From Burkholderiaceae bacterium (GTDB lineage Bacteria > Pseudomonadota > Gammaproteobacteria > Burkholderiales > Burkholderiaceae_D), in contig JAOASL010000040.1 in the NCBI GenBank assembly GCA_030158675.1, forward strand, positions 199,249 to 263,248: DNA of 64,000 bases, written 5' to 3'. Each line of letters opens with the position of its first letter. The stretch's first letter is position 1. Positions 55,499 through 64,000 of the stretch are shown here, piece by piece. The translations under genes were made by a program, and so were the position numbers. A model generated the notes under the pieces. The model did no database searches and was not told the DNA's origin. It saw only the letters and a list, made by a program, of their open reading frames with translations.

Positions 55499-56545
55499 AT
55501 GCGTAGCAATCAACTCATTAAAAGCTTCGTCGCAGCCACCGCCGGCGTCCTGCTGAGCCTGTCGGCCCAGGCGGCCGACCTGACCGGTGCCGGCGCTACC
55601 TTCCCATTTCCGATTTATTCGAAATGGGCCGAGGCCTACAAGGCACAGACTGGCATCGGCCTGAACTATCAGTCCATCGGTTCCGGTGGCGGCATCCGCC
55701 AGATCAAGGCCAAGACCGTGGACTTCGGCGCATCGGACATGCCGCTGAAGGCAGACGAGCTGGACAAGGAAGGCCTGATGCAATTTCCGGCCATCATTGG
55801 TGGCGTGGTGCCGGTGTTTAACATCGACGGCATCGCAGCCGGCCAGCTGAAGCTGACACCGGAAGTCGTTGCCGCCATCCACCTTGGCAAGATCACCAAA
55901 TGGAACGACGCAGCCATTGCCAGCCTGAACCCGGAGCTGAAGCTGCCGGCGCTGGCAATCACCGTCGTCCATCGCGCCGACGGCTCGGGCACGACCTTCC
56001 TGTGGACCGACTATCTGTCGAAGGCAAACGCCGATTTCAAGGCGACGATTGGCTCGGGCACGGCAGTCAAGTGGCCGACCGGCGTCGGCGGCAAGGGCAA
56101 TGAAGGCGTGGCCGCCAACGTGCAACGCGTGAAAGGTGCGTTCGGCTATGTCGAGTATGCGTATGCGAAGAAAAACAAGATCGCCTTTGCCCAGCTGAAA
56201 AACCGTGATGGCGCATTCGTATCGCCGGACGACGAAACCTTCAAGGCGGCTGCCGCCAACGGCGACTGGGTCGGCACGCCGGGCATGGCCGTGGTGCTGA
56301 CGAACCAGCCGGGCAAGAACAGCTGGCCGGCAACGGGCGCGTCCTTCATCCTGATGCACAAGACCCAGCCCGAAGCGCTCACTGGCCGCGCTGTGCTGAA
56401 ATTCTTCGACTGGGCCTACAAGAGCGGCGGCGCAATGGCGACCGATCTGGACTACGTGCCGATGCCTGCCAACGTCGTCAAGCAGATCAATGAGCTGTGG
56501 AAGTCGTCGCTGAAAGATGGTGGCGGCGCGGCGATCTGGAAGTAA
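55499..56545 (+). CDS. pstS: Phosphate ABC transporter, periplasmic binding protein
   Basis: A high-affinity phosphate-binding protein delivering phosphate to PstCA. The 348-residue protein has a signal peptide ending LSLSAQAA, then the family start DLTGAGATFPFPIYSKW. Phosphate-binding residues lie in the GSGGGIRQI turn, DFGASDMPL and HRADGSGTTF. The ATG at 55499 has an AAGGAG site. Unlike the common pstSCAB operon, it stands alone on the plus strand, with its own Pho box and a strong terminator, while pstCAB run convergently 6-7 kb away. Confidence 0.97.
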   Translation: MRSNQLIKSFVAATAGVLLSLSAQAADLTGAGATFPFPIYSKWAEAYKAQTGIGLNYQSIGSGGGIRQIKAKTVDFGASDMPLKADELDKEGLMQFPAIIGGVVPVFNIDGIAAGQLKLTPEVVAAIHLGKITKWNDAAIASLNPELKLPALAITVVHRADGSGTTFLWTDYLSKANADFKATIGSGTAVKWPTGVGGKGNEGVAANVQRVKGAFGYVEYAYAKKNKIAFAQLKNRDGAFVSPDDETFKAAAANGDWVGTPGMAVVLTNQPGKNSWPATGASFILMHKTQPEALTGRAVLKFFDWAYKSGGAMATDLDYVPMPANVVKQINELWKSSLKDGGGAAIWK

Positions 56546-56587
56546 AACGCAGCCCTGAATCTCCCCTGATCTTCAAAATGTGTTTCG

Positions 56588-56615
56588 CGGCTCGCTTCGG
56601 CGGGCCGTTTTTTTT
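56588..56615 (+). terminator. Rho-independent terminator after pstS
   Basis: Stem CGGCTCGC/GCGGGCCG (56588-56595, 56600-56607; one G-T pair) closed by a TTCG tetraloop and followed by eight T, 43 bp after the pstS stop. Confidence 0.92.
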
Positions 56616-56662
56616 GCTGATGCGCTTTATCCGGCTCTTATCATCCGCCGCACTTCATATTG

Positions 56663-57403
56663 ATGAAACACGTACTTGCTACACTTCCGTGCATGCGTAT
56701 GTCTTCCATACTGGCCATGGCCTTGCTGACCCCCTCCCTGCTGGCCATCGCACCCGCCCGGGCCGCTCGCCCCTTCGTCACGGATGATGCGCGCCTGACC
56801 ACTGCCGGCAGCTGTCAGCTGGAAAGCTGGGTGCGCGCATACCGGCAGAGCAACGAACTATGGGCGCTGCCGGCCTGCAATCCGTGGGGAAATCTCGAAC
56901 TGACCTTCGGCGGTGGCCTGGCGCACGCCGGTCATGCGGACTCAACGAATGACTATGTGCTGCAGCTAAAGACGCTCGCGCGACCGCTGCGAACAAATGA
57001 CTGGGGCATCGGCTTTGCGATCGGCACGATACGCCATCCGCAGGTCAATCCCGGCCCCAACCTGCTGGGTAATACGTATGCGTACATTCCTTTTTCCGCG
57101 TCATTTGCCGACGATCTGCTGGTCGTGCATGCCAACGTCGGCTGGCTGCGCGACAAGGCAACGAACAGCCAGCAGATGACCTGGGGACTGGGATCGGAAA
57201 TCAACCTGAATCCACGCTGGACGCTGGTGGCGGAAAGTTTTGGCAGCGATAATGGCAACGCCTGGTGGCAGACGGGCGCGCGCTACCACCTCAAGCCCGG
57301 TCTGTGGCAACTCGACTCGACCGTCGGCCGTCAGTACGGCGGCACATCTGACACGCAATGGCTGTCGTTCGGCCTGCGCTTCACGCCCGACTCGCTGTTC
57401 TGA
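56663..57403 (+). CDS. Putative outer-membrane beta-barrel protein
   Basis: A 246-residue protein of uncertain family. A signal peptide with ATGs available at several points ends near ARAARPF. The mature part has alternating beta-strand-like segments (NLELTFGGGLAHAG, DWGIGFAIGTIRHP, MTWGLGSEINLNPRWTLVAE, TQWLSFGLRFTPDSLF) and Phe at the C terminus, pointing to an outer-membrane barrel of roughly 10-12 strands. No ribosome binding site clearly picks the start; 56663 is used. It lies after the pstS terminator and converges with phoR. No Pho box was found, so its phosphate link is only positional. Confidence 0.65.
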   Translation: MKHVLATLPCMRMSSILAMALLTPSLLAIAPARAARPFVTDDARLTTAGSCQLESWVRAYRQSNELWALPACNPWGNLELTFGGGLAHAGHADSTNDYVLQLKTLARPLRTNDWGIGFAIGTIRHPQVNPGPNLLGNTYAYIPFSASFADDLLVVHANVGWLRDKATNSQQMTWGLGSEINLNPRWTLVAESFGSDNGNAWWQTGARYHLKPGLWQLDSTVGRQYGGTSDTQWLSFGLRFTPDSLF

Positions 57404-57532
57404 TCCTGAGACTCTTTGTCAAAATGCCGCTGGCGGCGTTGGGGGCGCCTTGCCGGCAATCGCGCCGCGCCACGGTGCCCATCTTCAAAGTGAGTCCAGG
57501 TATCTTTTGGGTGTGCTTCCAGCGGCCACGAT

Positions 57533-58834
57533 TCAGGCCGACTGCAGCGCCACGGCGCTGCGCGGAAAGCGAATCGTGAAGCGGCTGCCTTTGCCGACTT
57601 CGGACTCGATCTGCAGCTGCGCCTCATGCCGCAGCAGGACATGCCGGACGATCGCCAGCCCGAGGCCGGTGCCGCGGGTCTCGCGCGAGCGGCTCTTGTC
57701 GACACGGTAAAAGCGCTCGGTCAGTCGCGCGATATTCTCAGGCTGGATGCCGATGCCGGTATCGGACACCGTGCAGCACGGACCGTCCGCGGCGTCGGTC
57801 CAGTCGATCGCAATGGTTCCCCCTTCGGGCGTGTAGCGGACGGCATTCGACACCAGATTGGCGATGGCACTGCGCAATTCGTCGACGCTGCCGCGCAGGT
57901 CCGGACCGTCGCAGCGCAGGGTTATCTGATGCCGCCCACCGGACAACGCCTGCCCTTCGGCCTGCACCTGTTCCAGCAGCGACGGCATGTCGACCGCCTC
58001 TTCACGCAATGGATATTCGATCGATTCGAGCCGGCTCAAGTGCAGCATGTCCTCGACCAGGCTTTCCATTCGCTTGCCCTGCTCGGCCATCAGCTTCAGG
58101 TGCTGTACGCGGGTCGCCGGCTCAAGATCGGGTTCGGACAGCGCGATCTCGAGGAAGCCATTGATCACGGTCAGCGGCGTGCGCAGCTCATGCGACGCGT
58201 TCGCGATGAAGTCGCGCCGCATCTGGTCAAGTTGCTCGAACCGGGTGACGTCATGCGACACCAGGATCTGGCGCCGGTTCTCGAAGGGAATCACGTGCAC
58301 GATCAGCTTGCGGTCAACGGTCGACAGCGTCAGTGGCTCGTCGTATTTGCCGAGGATGATGTAATCGATGAATTCCGGGCTGCGGATCAGGTTGGTCACG
58401 CGCATGCCCTTGTCCTTGTCGAGCGACAGGCCAAAATGCTGCTCGGCGACCGGATTGCACCATTCGAGGAAGAGCACGTCATCCATGATGACCACGCCGT
58501 CCGGCAGCTGGCTCATCGCCTGCCGAAAACGCGACAGCCATTCGGCCAGCTCGATGCGGGTGCGTTGCTCGTCACGGCGCAGTTTGTACAATTTGGCGAA
58601 AATCTCAGTCCAGGAGCCCCAGCCATCGCTGAGACGGACTTCGTCCGGATCATCCAGCCATTGCGACAGCTGGAACATGTAACCCAGCTGCACCAGCACC
58701 ATCACGGTCAGCGCCAACAGCGCCAGCGCCAGGCCGGCGCTGAGGTTCCATACATACCAGCCAGCCAGTCCGGCGGCGGCCACCAGGGACAACCGGACAG
58801 CCACGGGGACCCAGAAAAGCGCGGTCGGGCTCAT
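57533..58834 (-). CDS. phoR: Phosphate regulon sensor histidine kinase
   Basis: Phosphorylates PhoB when phosphate is low and is held inactive by PstSCAB-PhoU otherwise. The 433-residue protein has two N-terminal membrane helices (about 8-28, 33-52) with almost no periplasmic loop, a charged linker and a PAS domain (LPDGVVIMDDVLFLEWCNPV). The H-box has His215 in NASHELRTPL, followed by N-box NLVSNAVRYTPEGG and G-boxes DTGIGI and GTGLGLAIV. This is the canonical PhoR layout. It is last of the pst-pho operon, 73 bp after phoB. Confidence 0.95.
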   Translation of the reverse strand: MSPTALFWVPVAVRLSLVAAAGLAGWYVWNLSAGLALALLALTVMVLVQLGYMFQLSQWLDDPDEVRLSDGWGSWTEIFAKLYKLRRDEQRTRIELAEWLSRFRQAMSQLPDGVVIMDDVLFLEWCNPVAEQHFGLSLDKDKGMRVTNLIRSPEFIDYIILGKYDEPLTLSTVDRKLIVHVIPFENRRQILVSHDVTRFEQLDQMRRDFIANASHELRTPLTVINGFLEIALSEPDLEPATRVQHLKLMAEQGKRMESLVEDMLHLSRLESIEYPLREEAVDMPSLLEQVQAEGQALSGGRHQITLRCDGPDLRGSVDELRSAIANLVSNAVRYTPEGGTIAIDWTDAADGPCCTVSDTGIGIQPENIARLTERFYRVDKSRSRETRGTGLGLAIVRHVLLRHEAQLQIESEVGKGSRFTIRFPRSAVALQSA

Positions 58835-58907
58835 CGAGACGATAGGAAGTGGACAGAAAAATGCGGGCGCCGGAGGATCGCCGGCCTCCGCATTGTAAGC
58901 GAGGCGC

Positions 58908-59597
58908 CTATTTTGCGGACAGCATATAACCGACGCCGCGTACGGTCTGCACCAGACTGTCGGCCTGGCCGAGCGCCTTGCGCAGTCTCAGCACATGCAC
59001 GTCGACCGTGCGCTCTTCCAGCACCGCATGGTCGCCCCACACCTTGTCGAGCAGCTGACCGCGGGTGAATACCCGGTCCGGGTGGGCGGTCAGGAAACGC
59101 AGCAGCTTGAATTCGGCGTGGCCGATCTCGATCTGCCGGTCATTCACGCTGACGCGGCAGCTGACCGGGTCAACTGTCAGCGGACCGATCGACATCAGCA
59201 GCTCCGAGTGTTCGGGCGTCTTGCGCCGGATCAGCGCCTTGATGCGCGCATTCAGTTCGCGCGGCGAGAACGGCTTGGTCATGTAGTCATCGGCGCCCTG
59301 CTCAAGGCCAGTCACCTTGTCCTCTTCCATGCCTTTCGCGGTCAGCATGATGATCGGCAGCGTGCTGAAATTGCGATCGCCGCGGATGCGCGACAGCAGC
59401 CGGATGCCCGACTGGTCCGGCAGCATCCAGTCCAGCAGCACCAGCTGCGGGCGCTTCTGCTGCAGGTAGCCCCAGGCGCTGGCAGTGTCATGCACCGCGT
59501 CGACCGCCCAGCCGGCGCCCTTCAACGCGAACGTCACCAGCTCGACGATCGCCGGCTCATCCTCGACCATCAGTATCGTCGGCTGCTCGATTGCCAT
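58908..59597 (-). CDS. phoB: Phosphate regulon response regulator
   Basis: An OmpR-family regulator of 229 residues that binds Pho boxes. The receiver has the acidic pair at E12-D13, Asp56 in LLDWMLPDQSG, Thr in IIMLTAKGME and Lys in DYMTKPFSPREL. The C-terminal winged helix includes LLRFLTAHPDRVFTRGQLLD and RTVDVHVLRLRKAL. It lies 18 bp downstream of phoU. It should act on the Pho-box-like sites listed in this window. Confidence 0.97.
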   Translation of the reverse strand: MAIEQPTILMVEDEPAIVELVTFALKGAGWAVDAVHDTASAWGYLQQKRPQLVLLDWMLPDQSGIRLLSRIRGDRNFSTLPIIMLTAKGMEEDKVTGLEQGADDYMTKPFSPRELNARIKALIRRKTPEHSELLMSIGPLTVDPVSCRVSVNDRQIEIGHAEFKLLRFLTAHPDRVFTRGQLLDKVWGDHAVLEERTVDVHVLRLRKALGQADSLVQTVRGVGYMLSAK

Positions 59598-59615
59598 GCC
59601 CGATTCCTTTCCGGA

Positions 59616-60314
59616 TCAGGCCGCGCCGTGCTGGGCGGCGTAGTTGGTGTGACGAATGTCCTTGCCCTCGACGATGTACACGACATACTCGGCAATATTC
59701 TTTGCATGGTCGCCGACGCGCTCGATCGCCTTCGCGACCCACAGCGTGTCGAGCGACATCGAGATCGTGCGCGGGTCTTCCATCATGAAGGTGATCAGAT
59801 TGCGCATCACGATGCGGAATTCATTGTCGACTTTCTCGTCCTCGATGATCAGGCGGGTCGCCTGCTTCTCGTCGAGACGCGCGAATGCGTCGAGCGCGCC
59901 GTGCAGCAGCCGACCGGCGGTATCGCCCATGACCCGCACCAGGTCTTCGTAGGCAATCAGCGCAACGCCGCGCTGCTGGATCGTACTGGCAGCCCGCGCG
60001 ATCTTGGTCGCCTCGTCGCCGATGCGTTCGAGATCGGTGATTACCTTGATGGTCGCCATCACGGTACGCAGGTCGTTTGCCGCCGGCTGCCGCTTGACGA
60101 TCAGGTGGCTGCAGACATCGTCCAGCGCGACTTCCATCTGGTTGACTTCAACGTCAGCGGCGATGATGCGCGCCGCTTCCTTCGCGTCGAGGGTGCGAAA
60201 GCAGGTCATCGCATCATAAAACTGCTTCTCGACCAGTCCGCCCATCTGCAACACGCGTGAGCGTATCGCCTCAAGGTCTTGCTCGTACTGGCGCGATGAA
60301 TGTTCGTTCGACAT
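59616..60314 (-). CDS. phoU: Phosphate signalling protein PhoU
   Basis: A 232-residue all-helical protein of two three-helix bundles. The repeated metal-binding signatures are visible: ITDLERIGDEATKIAR in the first and AIERVGDHAKNIAEYVVYI in the second. It links PstB to PhoR and represses the Pho response when phosphate is plentiful. It lies between pstB (16 bp) and phoB (18 bp). Confidence 0.97.
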   Translation of the reverse strand: MSNEHSSRQYEQDLEAIRSRVLQMGGLVEKQFYDAMTCFRTLDAKEAARIIAADVEVNQMEVALDDVCSHLIVKRQPAANDLRTVMATIKVITDLERIGDEATKIARAASTIQQRGVALIAYEDLVRVMGDTAGRLLHGALDAFARLDEKQATRLIIEDEKVDNEFRIVMRNLITFMMEDPRTISMSLDTLWVAKAIERVGDHAKNIAEYVVYIVEGKDIRHTNYAAQHGAA

Positions 60315-60330
60315 GGCTTTCTCCTTCGCT

Positions 60331-61131
60331 TCAGCCGAAACGGCCGGTGATGTAATCCTGCGTTTCTTTCTTCACAGGGTTCAGGAAAATCTTGTCGGTC
60401 TCGCCGAACTCGACCAGCTCGCCCAGGTACATGTAGGCGGTGTAGTCGGAGCAGCGTGCCGCCTGCTGCATGTTGTGCGTGACGATCGCAATGGTGTAAT
60501 CGTCCTTCAGCTCGCTGATCAGTTCTTCGATTTTCACCGTTGAAATCGGATCCAGTGCCGAGGTCGGTTCATCGAGCAGCAGCACATCCGGCTTGACCGC
60601 CACGCCGCGCGCGATGCAAAGCCGCTGCTGCTGGCCGCCGGACAGCGACAGCCCACTCTTGTGCAGCTTGTCCTTCACCTCGGTCCACAGCGCCGCCTTG
60701 TTCAGCGCCCATTCGATGCGCTCGTCCATCTCGCCCTTCGACAGGTTTTCGTACAGACGCACGCCGAACGCGATGTTCTCGTAGATCGACATCGGAAACG
60801 GCGTCGGCTTCTGGAACACCATACCGACCTTGGCGCGCAGCACGTTGACGTCAACCTGCTTGTCGAGGATGTTGCGGCCGTTGTAGATGATCTGGCCTTC
60901 GGCGCGCTGCCCCGGATACAGGTCGTACATGCGGTTGAAGGTACGCAGCAACGTCGATTTGCCGCAACCCGACGGGCCGATAAAGGCGGTGACCTTCTTG
61001 TCGGCGATATCGAGGTTGATGTTCTTCAGTCCCTGGAAGACGCCGTAGTAAAAATTCAGCTGCCGGACCTGCATCACGGCCGCCATTGCGGCGTCCGTCT
61101 TCGCTGCTTCCATCAAGCTTGCAGTGCTCAT
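60331..61131 (-). CDS. pstB: Phosphate ABC transporter, ATP-binding protein
   Basis: A 266-residue ATPase that drives phosphate import. Walker A is [17 protein letters not shown], the Q-loop [12 protein letters not shown], the ABC signature LSGGQQQRL, Walker [14 protein letters not shown] and the switch His in [12 protein letters not shown]. It has about 16 residues before the conserved start, normal variation. It is 10 bp downstream of pstA. Confidence 0.97.
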   Translation of the reverse strand: MSTASLMEAAKTDAAMAAVMQVRQLNFYYGVFQGLKNINLDIADKKVTAFIGPSGCGKSTLLRTFNRMYDLYPGQRAEGQIIYNGRNILDKQVDVNVLRAKVGMVFQKPTPFPMSIYENIAFGVRLYENLSKGEMDERIEWALNKAALWTEVKDKLHKSGLSLSGGQQQRLCIARGVAVKPDVLLLDEPTSALDPISTVKIEELISELKDDYTIAIVTHNMQQAARCSDYTAYMYLGELVEFGETDKIFLNPVKKETQDYITGRFG

Positions 61132-61141
61132 GTTCTTCCTA

Positions 61142-62026
61142 TCAGTGAGTCTTGCCGGAACGCACCAGCGTGCGCGACAGAATGTTCAGTCCAAGGACGC
61201 TGAGGGTGATCAGCAGCGCGCCGCCCCAGGCGAGCTCCTTCCAGTTTTCATACGGGCTCATCGCGAACTGGAAGATCACCACCGGCAAATTGGCCAGCGG
61301 CGCGTTCATGTCGGCGCTGAAGAATTGGTTCGACAGCGCAGTAAACAGCAGCGGCGCCGTCTCGCCGGATATCCGCGCAACCGCCAGCAGCACGCCAGTC
61401 ACCACACCAGCCTTGACCGCGCGCAGACGCACCGATGTCGCTACTTTCCAGCGCGGCGCACCGAGTGCGAATGCGGCCTCGCGCAGGCTGTTCGGTACCA
61501 GCTGCAGCATATTGTCAGTCGTGCGCACCACCACCGGCACGGCGATCAGCGAAATCGCAATACTGCCGGCCCAGCCGGAGAAGTGCTTTGCGTTCGCGAC
61601 CACCAGCGCATACACAAACAGGCCGATCACGATCGACGGCGCCGACAGCATGATGTCGGTGACGAAGCGCGTAAACTGCGCGAACTTGCTTTCCTGGCCG
61701 TACTCGGCCAGATAGATACCGGCGAAGATGCCGACCGGCGTGCTGATCAGCGTGGCAGTGCCGACCATCAACAGGCTGCCGACGATCGCGTTCATCAGGC
61801 CGCCGCCTTCGCTGCCAGGTGCCGGCGTGGTTTGCGTGAACATCGCGATATCGATCGCGCCCAGCCCGTTGATCAGCAGCACTGCCAGGATCCACAGCAG
61901 GACGCTGATACCGAAAGCCATCGCCAGCACCGACAGCGTGATGCCGATCCGATGCCTGACCAGACGGGCGCGGTAGATCGGATTATCGGACTTGAACGGA
62001 TTGGGTTGCATAGGTTTGGCTTGCAT
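61142..62026 (-). CDS. pstA: Phosphate ABC transporter, permease PstA
   Basis: A 294-residue membrane permease with six helices; the first is [20 protein letters not shown]. The EAA loop that contacts PstB includes [20 protein letters not shown]. It pairs with PstC. Its ATG overlaps the pstC stop (TAATG), so the two are translated together. Confidence 0.96.
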   Translation of the reverse strand: MQAKPMQPNPFKSDNPIYRARLVRHRIGITLSVLAMAFGISVLLWILAVLLINGLGAIDIAMFTQTTPAPGSEGGGLMNAIVGSLLMVGTATLISTPVGIFAGIYLAEYGQESKFAQFTRFVTDIMLSAPSIVIGLFVYALVVANAKHFSGWAGSIAISLIAVPVVVRTTDNMLQLVPNSLREAAFALGAPRWKVATSVRLRAVKAGVVTGVLLAVARISGETAPLLFTALSNQFFSADMNAPLANLPVVIFQFAMSPYENWKELAWGGALLITLSVLGLNILSRTLVRSGKTH

Positions 62027-63024
62027 TATTTGGCCCCTTCATTCTTTGCCATGCGGACCAGCATCAGCTTGGCCATCGCCAGCACGATCAAGGTGATCAC
62101 GAACAGGATCAGACCGAGCGCATACAGCGACGACATGTGCAGACCGGCCTCGGCCTCGGCGAATTCATTGGCCAGCGTGGACGCGATACTGTTACCGGGC
62201 GCGAACAGTGACCAGGACAAGGCATGCGCATTGCCGATCACGAAGGTGACCGCCATCGTTTCGCCCAGCGCGCGGCCCAGGCCGAGCATGACGCCGCCGA
62301 CCACGCCGATCCGGGTGTAAGGCAGTACAACGCGGCGCACGACTTCCCAGCGCGTGCAGCCGAGCGCGTAAGCGGATTCTTTCAGCACGCTCGGGCAGGT
62401 CTCAAACACGTCGCGCATCACCGACGCGATGAACGGGATGATCATCACCGACAGGATCAGACCCGCGGTCAGGATGCCGATGCCCATCATCGGGCCCTCG
62501 AACAGCGCGCCGATGACGGGGACTTGTCCGAGCGTCGACGCGAGCAGCGGCTGCACATGGTCGGCGAACAGCGGCGCGAAGACGAACATGCCCCACATGC
62601 CGTAAATGATGCTGGGCACGCCGGCCAGCAGCTCGACGGCCGTGCCGAGCGAACGCTTCAGCCAGGGCGGGCAGATCTCGGTCAGAAACAATGCAATGCC
62701 GAAGCTGACCGGGAAGGCGATCAGCAAGGCAATCAGCGACGAAATCACCGTGCCGGCGATCGCAATCAGGGCGCCGTACTCTTCATTGACCGGATCCCAT
62801 TCGATCCGCGTGATGAAGCCGGGCCCGAAATGTGACAGCGCCGGCCACGCACCCACGACCAGCGAGCCGATGATGCCGACCAGGATCAGCAGCACCAGCG
62901 CCGCGAAGGCCAGTGTCAGTTTATGGAACAGGAAATCCTGCCATTTGGCTGCGCCTGCGTTGGGGGCGGGCGCAGGGGGCCGCGCAACGGCGACCCCCGC
63001 TGTATCCGCGATCGGTGCACTCAT
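62026..63024 (-). CDS. pstC: Phosphate ABC transporter, permease PstC
   Basis: The membrane permease partner of PstA, about 332 residues with six helices. The first is [21 protein letters not shown], and the EAA loop is [18 protein letters not shown]. The frame is open from an ATG at 63075, but the Pho box and its -10 end only about 9 bp before that codon. The ATG at 63024 ([10 protein letters not shown]), with GAGG upstream, is therefore preferred; the longer form would need a nearly leaderless message. It is the first gene of pstC-pstA-pstB-phoU-phoB-phoR. Confidence 0.93.
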   Translation of the reverse strand: MSAPIADTAGVAVARPPAPAPNAGAAKWQDFLFHKLTLAFAALVLLILVGIIGSLVVGAWPALSHFGPGFITRIEWDPVNEEYGALIAIAGTVISSLIALLIAFPVSFGIALFLTEICPPWLKRSLGTAVELLAGVPSIIYGMWGMFVFAPLFADHVQPLLASTLGQVPVIGALFEGPMMGIGILTAGLILSVMIIPFIASVMRDVFETCPSVLKESAYALGCTRWEVVRRVVLPYTRIGVVGGVMLGLGRALGETMAVTFVIGNAHALSWSLFAPGNSIASTLANEFAEAEAGLHMSSLYALGLILFVITLIVLAMAKLMLVRMAKNEGAK

Positions 63025-63083
63025 GGTGGTCAGGGCCTCGGTGTGCGTTGGCTGCGTTGAATAAACGGGCTTCATGGTATCGG

Positions 63084-63117
63084 ACTGTATCGCCGCCGTG
63101 TGACAGCATTGTTACAG
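63084..63117 (-). promoter_or_regulatory. Pho box and -10 of the pstCAB-phoUBR operon
   Basis: Minus strand: CTGTAAC (63117-63111), AATG, CTGTCAC (63106-63100), 11 of 14 matches. After 10 bp comes TACAGT (63089-63084), part of the 10-mer TACAGTCCGA identical to that at pstS. Confidence 0.8.
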
Positions 63118-63143
63118 ACGCATCTGCACGACGGGGCGTGCGG

Positions 63144-64000
63144 TCAGAATGTTATTGAAATAATATGCAACAACAGGCCTACGGCGCCACCGACCAGCGT
63201 GCCGCTGATGCGGACGAACTGCAGATCGGTGCCGACGCGCGACTCGACGCGCGCGGCGACGGTCGGCGCGTCCCAGGCGTCGATGACGCGCCGCACCAGC
63301 CCGGCGAAGGCGGCGCGGCGGCGCACCAGCAGCACCACCGCCTGCCGCCGCAGCCAGCGGTTGAGTGCCGCCTGCTGCGCCGGGTCGGCAATGAGCCGGT
63401 CTGCCAGCGCAGCCAGCGTCGCATCGACATGCACCGTCAGTAAGTTGCTCCCGTTGTCGTCGGTCGATGCCAGCGCTCCGGCGAGCGCGTTGTCATAGCT
63501 GCCATCCGCCAGCCGTGCCGCCTGTTCACGCAGCGACTGGCCAAACTGCAGGCGCGCCGCGCTGTCCGGCAACAGCATCGCGTCGAGCAACTCGTCCAGC
63601 CCTTCCATCAGCCGCAGATACAGCGCGTCGTTCACCTGGCGCGGCATCCAGCGCGGACTCTTCTCGCTGACCTTCCGATACATGTCCGCATGGTGCAGCG
63701 CAAGCGCCTGCCGCGCCAGGCCGATGAGGTGCTCAAACCAGGTCTGGTGCCGCTGCATGGCCAGCTGGCTTTGCAGAGCGTCGGCCAGCAGCGCCCCCAG
63801 ACGCCGCTGCGACAGCTGCCGGCCGGCGATACCGGCGACCCGCTGCGCCAGCCAGCCGCGGCGAGCGTCATCATGCAGCGCCGCCGATATCAATGCAGCG
63901 AAGTCGATACGCCCGAGCTCGTCGGCCAGCACGTGCCGGTTGAGGAAATTCTGCAGCAGGAATTCAGCAACACCCTCGCCCAGCCGGCGCTGATTGGCCG
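63144..64000 (-). CDS. DUF445-family membrane protein, C-terminal part (cut by window edge)
   Basis: The frame is open to the right edge, so the N terminus is missing; 285 codons are visible. The protein has long helical segments (FEHLIGLARQALALHHADMY, YLRLMEGLDELLDAML) and ends with the DUF445 signature: ESRVGTDLQFVRISGTLVGG followed by a single C-terminal membrane helix. The function is unknown; the family includes YjiN-like proteins. It lies upstream of pstC, with the Pho box in the 120-bp gap between. Its visible part begins ANQRRLGEGVAEFLLQNFL. Confidence 0.85.
   Translation of the reverse strand, partial: ANQRRLGEGVAEFLLQNFLNRHVLADELGRIDFAALISAALHDDARRGWLAQRVAGIAGRQLSQRRLGALLADALQSQLAMQRHQTWFEHLIGLARQALALHHADMYRKVSEKSPRWMPRQVNDALYLRLMEGLDELLDAMLLPDSAARLQFGQSLREQAARLADGSYDNALAGALASTDDNGSNLLTVHVDATLAALADRLIADPAQQAALNRWLRRQAVVLLVRRRAAFAGLVRRVIDAWDAPTVAARVESRVGTDLQFVRISGTLVGGAVGLLLHIISITF

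Overview
The window is a chromosomal stretch of a Gram-negative betaproteobacterium in the order Burkholderiales, most likely family Oxalobacteraceae. This rests on gene order (truA-fimV-asd-leuBDC; carAB-greA-DUF4149-yhbY-rlmE-ftsH-folP-glmM; pst/pho genes beside ppk), high G+C content and protein similarity recognised by eye. No rRNA, CRISPR array, IS element, transposase, integrase or replication origin was seen. Coding density is very high and no gap exceeds 300 bases.

Layout. Bases 1-12.7 kb, all minus strand: truA (cut by the left edge), fimV, asd, leuB, leuD, a small entericidin-like lipoprotein, leuC, an M48 lipoprotein protease, an MFS transporter, aroC, an LplT-like transporter and a CBS-pair protein. 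Bases 12.8-19.1 kb, mostly plus: metY, an alpha/beta hydrolase that overlaps the convergent YihY-family membrane protein, wrbA, a DUF2069 protein, an FAD-linked oxidase and a DUF4124-like protein. Bases 19.1-26.0 kb are sensory: a chemoreceptor, a putative outer-membrane barrel, a Crp/Fnr regulator, a membrane histidine kinase, an XRE regulator and a FixJ-like response regulator. Two tRNA genes (Pro-UGG, Arg-UCU) follow. Bases 26.4-39.8 kb: glmM, folP, ftsH, rlmE, yhbY, DUF4149, greA, carB and carA. A 735-residue ankyrin protein with a caspase-like His/Cys motif pair interrupts this cluster. Bases 40-43.3 kb: a GlcG/HbpS-like protein, an NlpC/P60 hydrolase, a patatin-like lipoprotein and a CorA/ZntB-like transporter.

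Bases 43.4-63.1 kb form a large phosphate-starvation island: OprP/O-like porin, ppx, an H1-like protein, a Tat-exported PhoX phosphatase, a four-gene operon (OlsB-like acyltransferase, PlcP-like phospholipase, GT28 glycosyltransferase, unknown membrane protein), sixA, ppk1, pstS, an outer-membrane protein, and phoR-phoB-phoU-pstB-pstA-pstC. I find PhoB-box-like sites (two 7-mers 11 bp apart) before pstS, pstC, ppk and phoX, each followed after exactly 10 bp by a -10-like hexamer. pstS and pstC share the identical 10-mer TACAGTCCGA there. A weaker site precedes the porin and a poor one precedes the lipid operon. Together the genes would import phosphate (porin, PstSCAB), scavenge it (PhoX), store and mobilise it as polyphosphate (Ppk, Ppx) and spare it by replacing phospholipids with phosphorus-free lipids (PlcP, GT28, OlsB-like), under PhoR/PhoB/PhoU control. 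The window ends inside a DUF445 gene.

Most noteworthy: the candidate lipid-remodelling operon with an uncharacterised fourth gene, the ankyrin/caspase-like protein, an exact 20-bp direct repeat bracketing the H1-like/phoX segment, and a strong terminator between the two tRNA genes.
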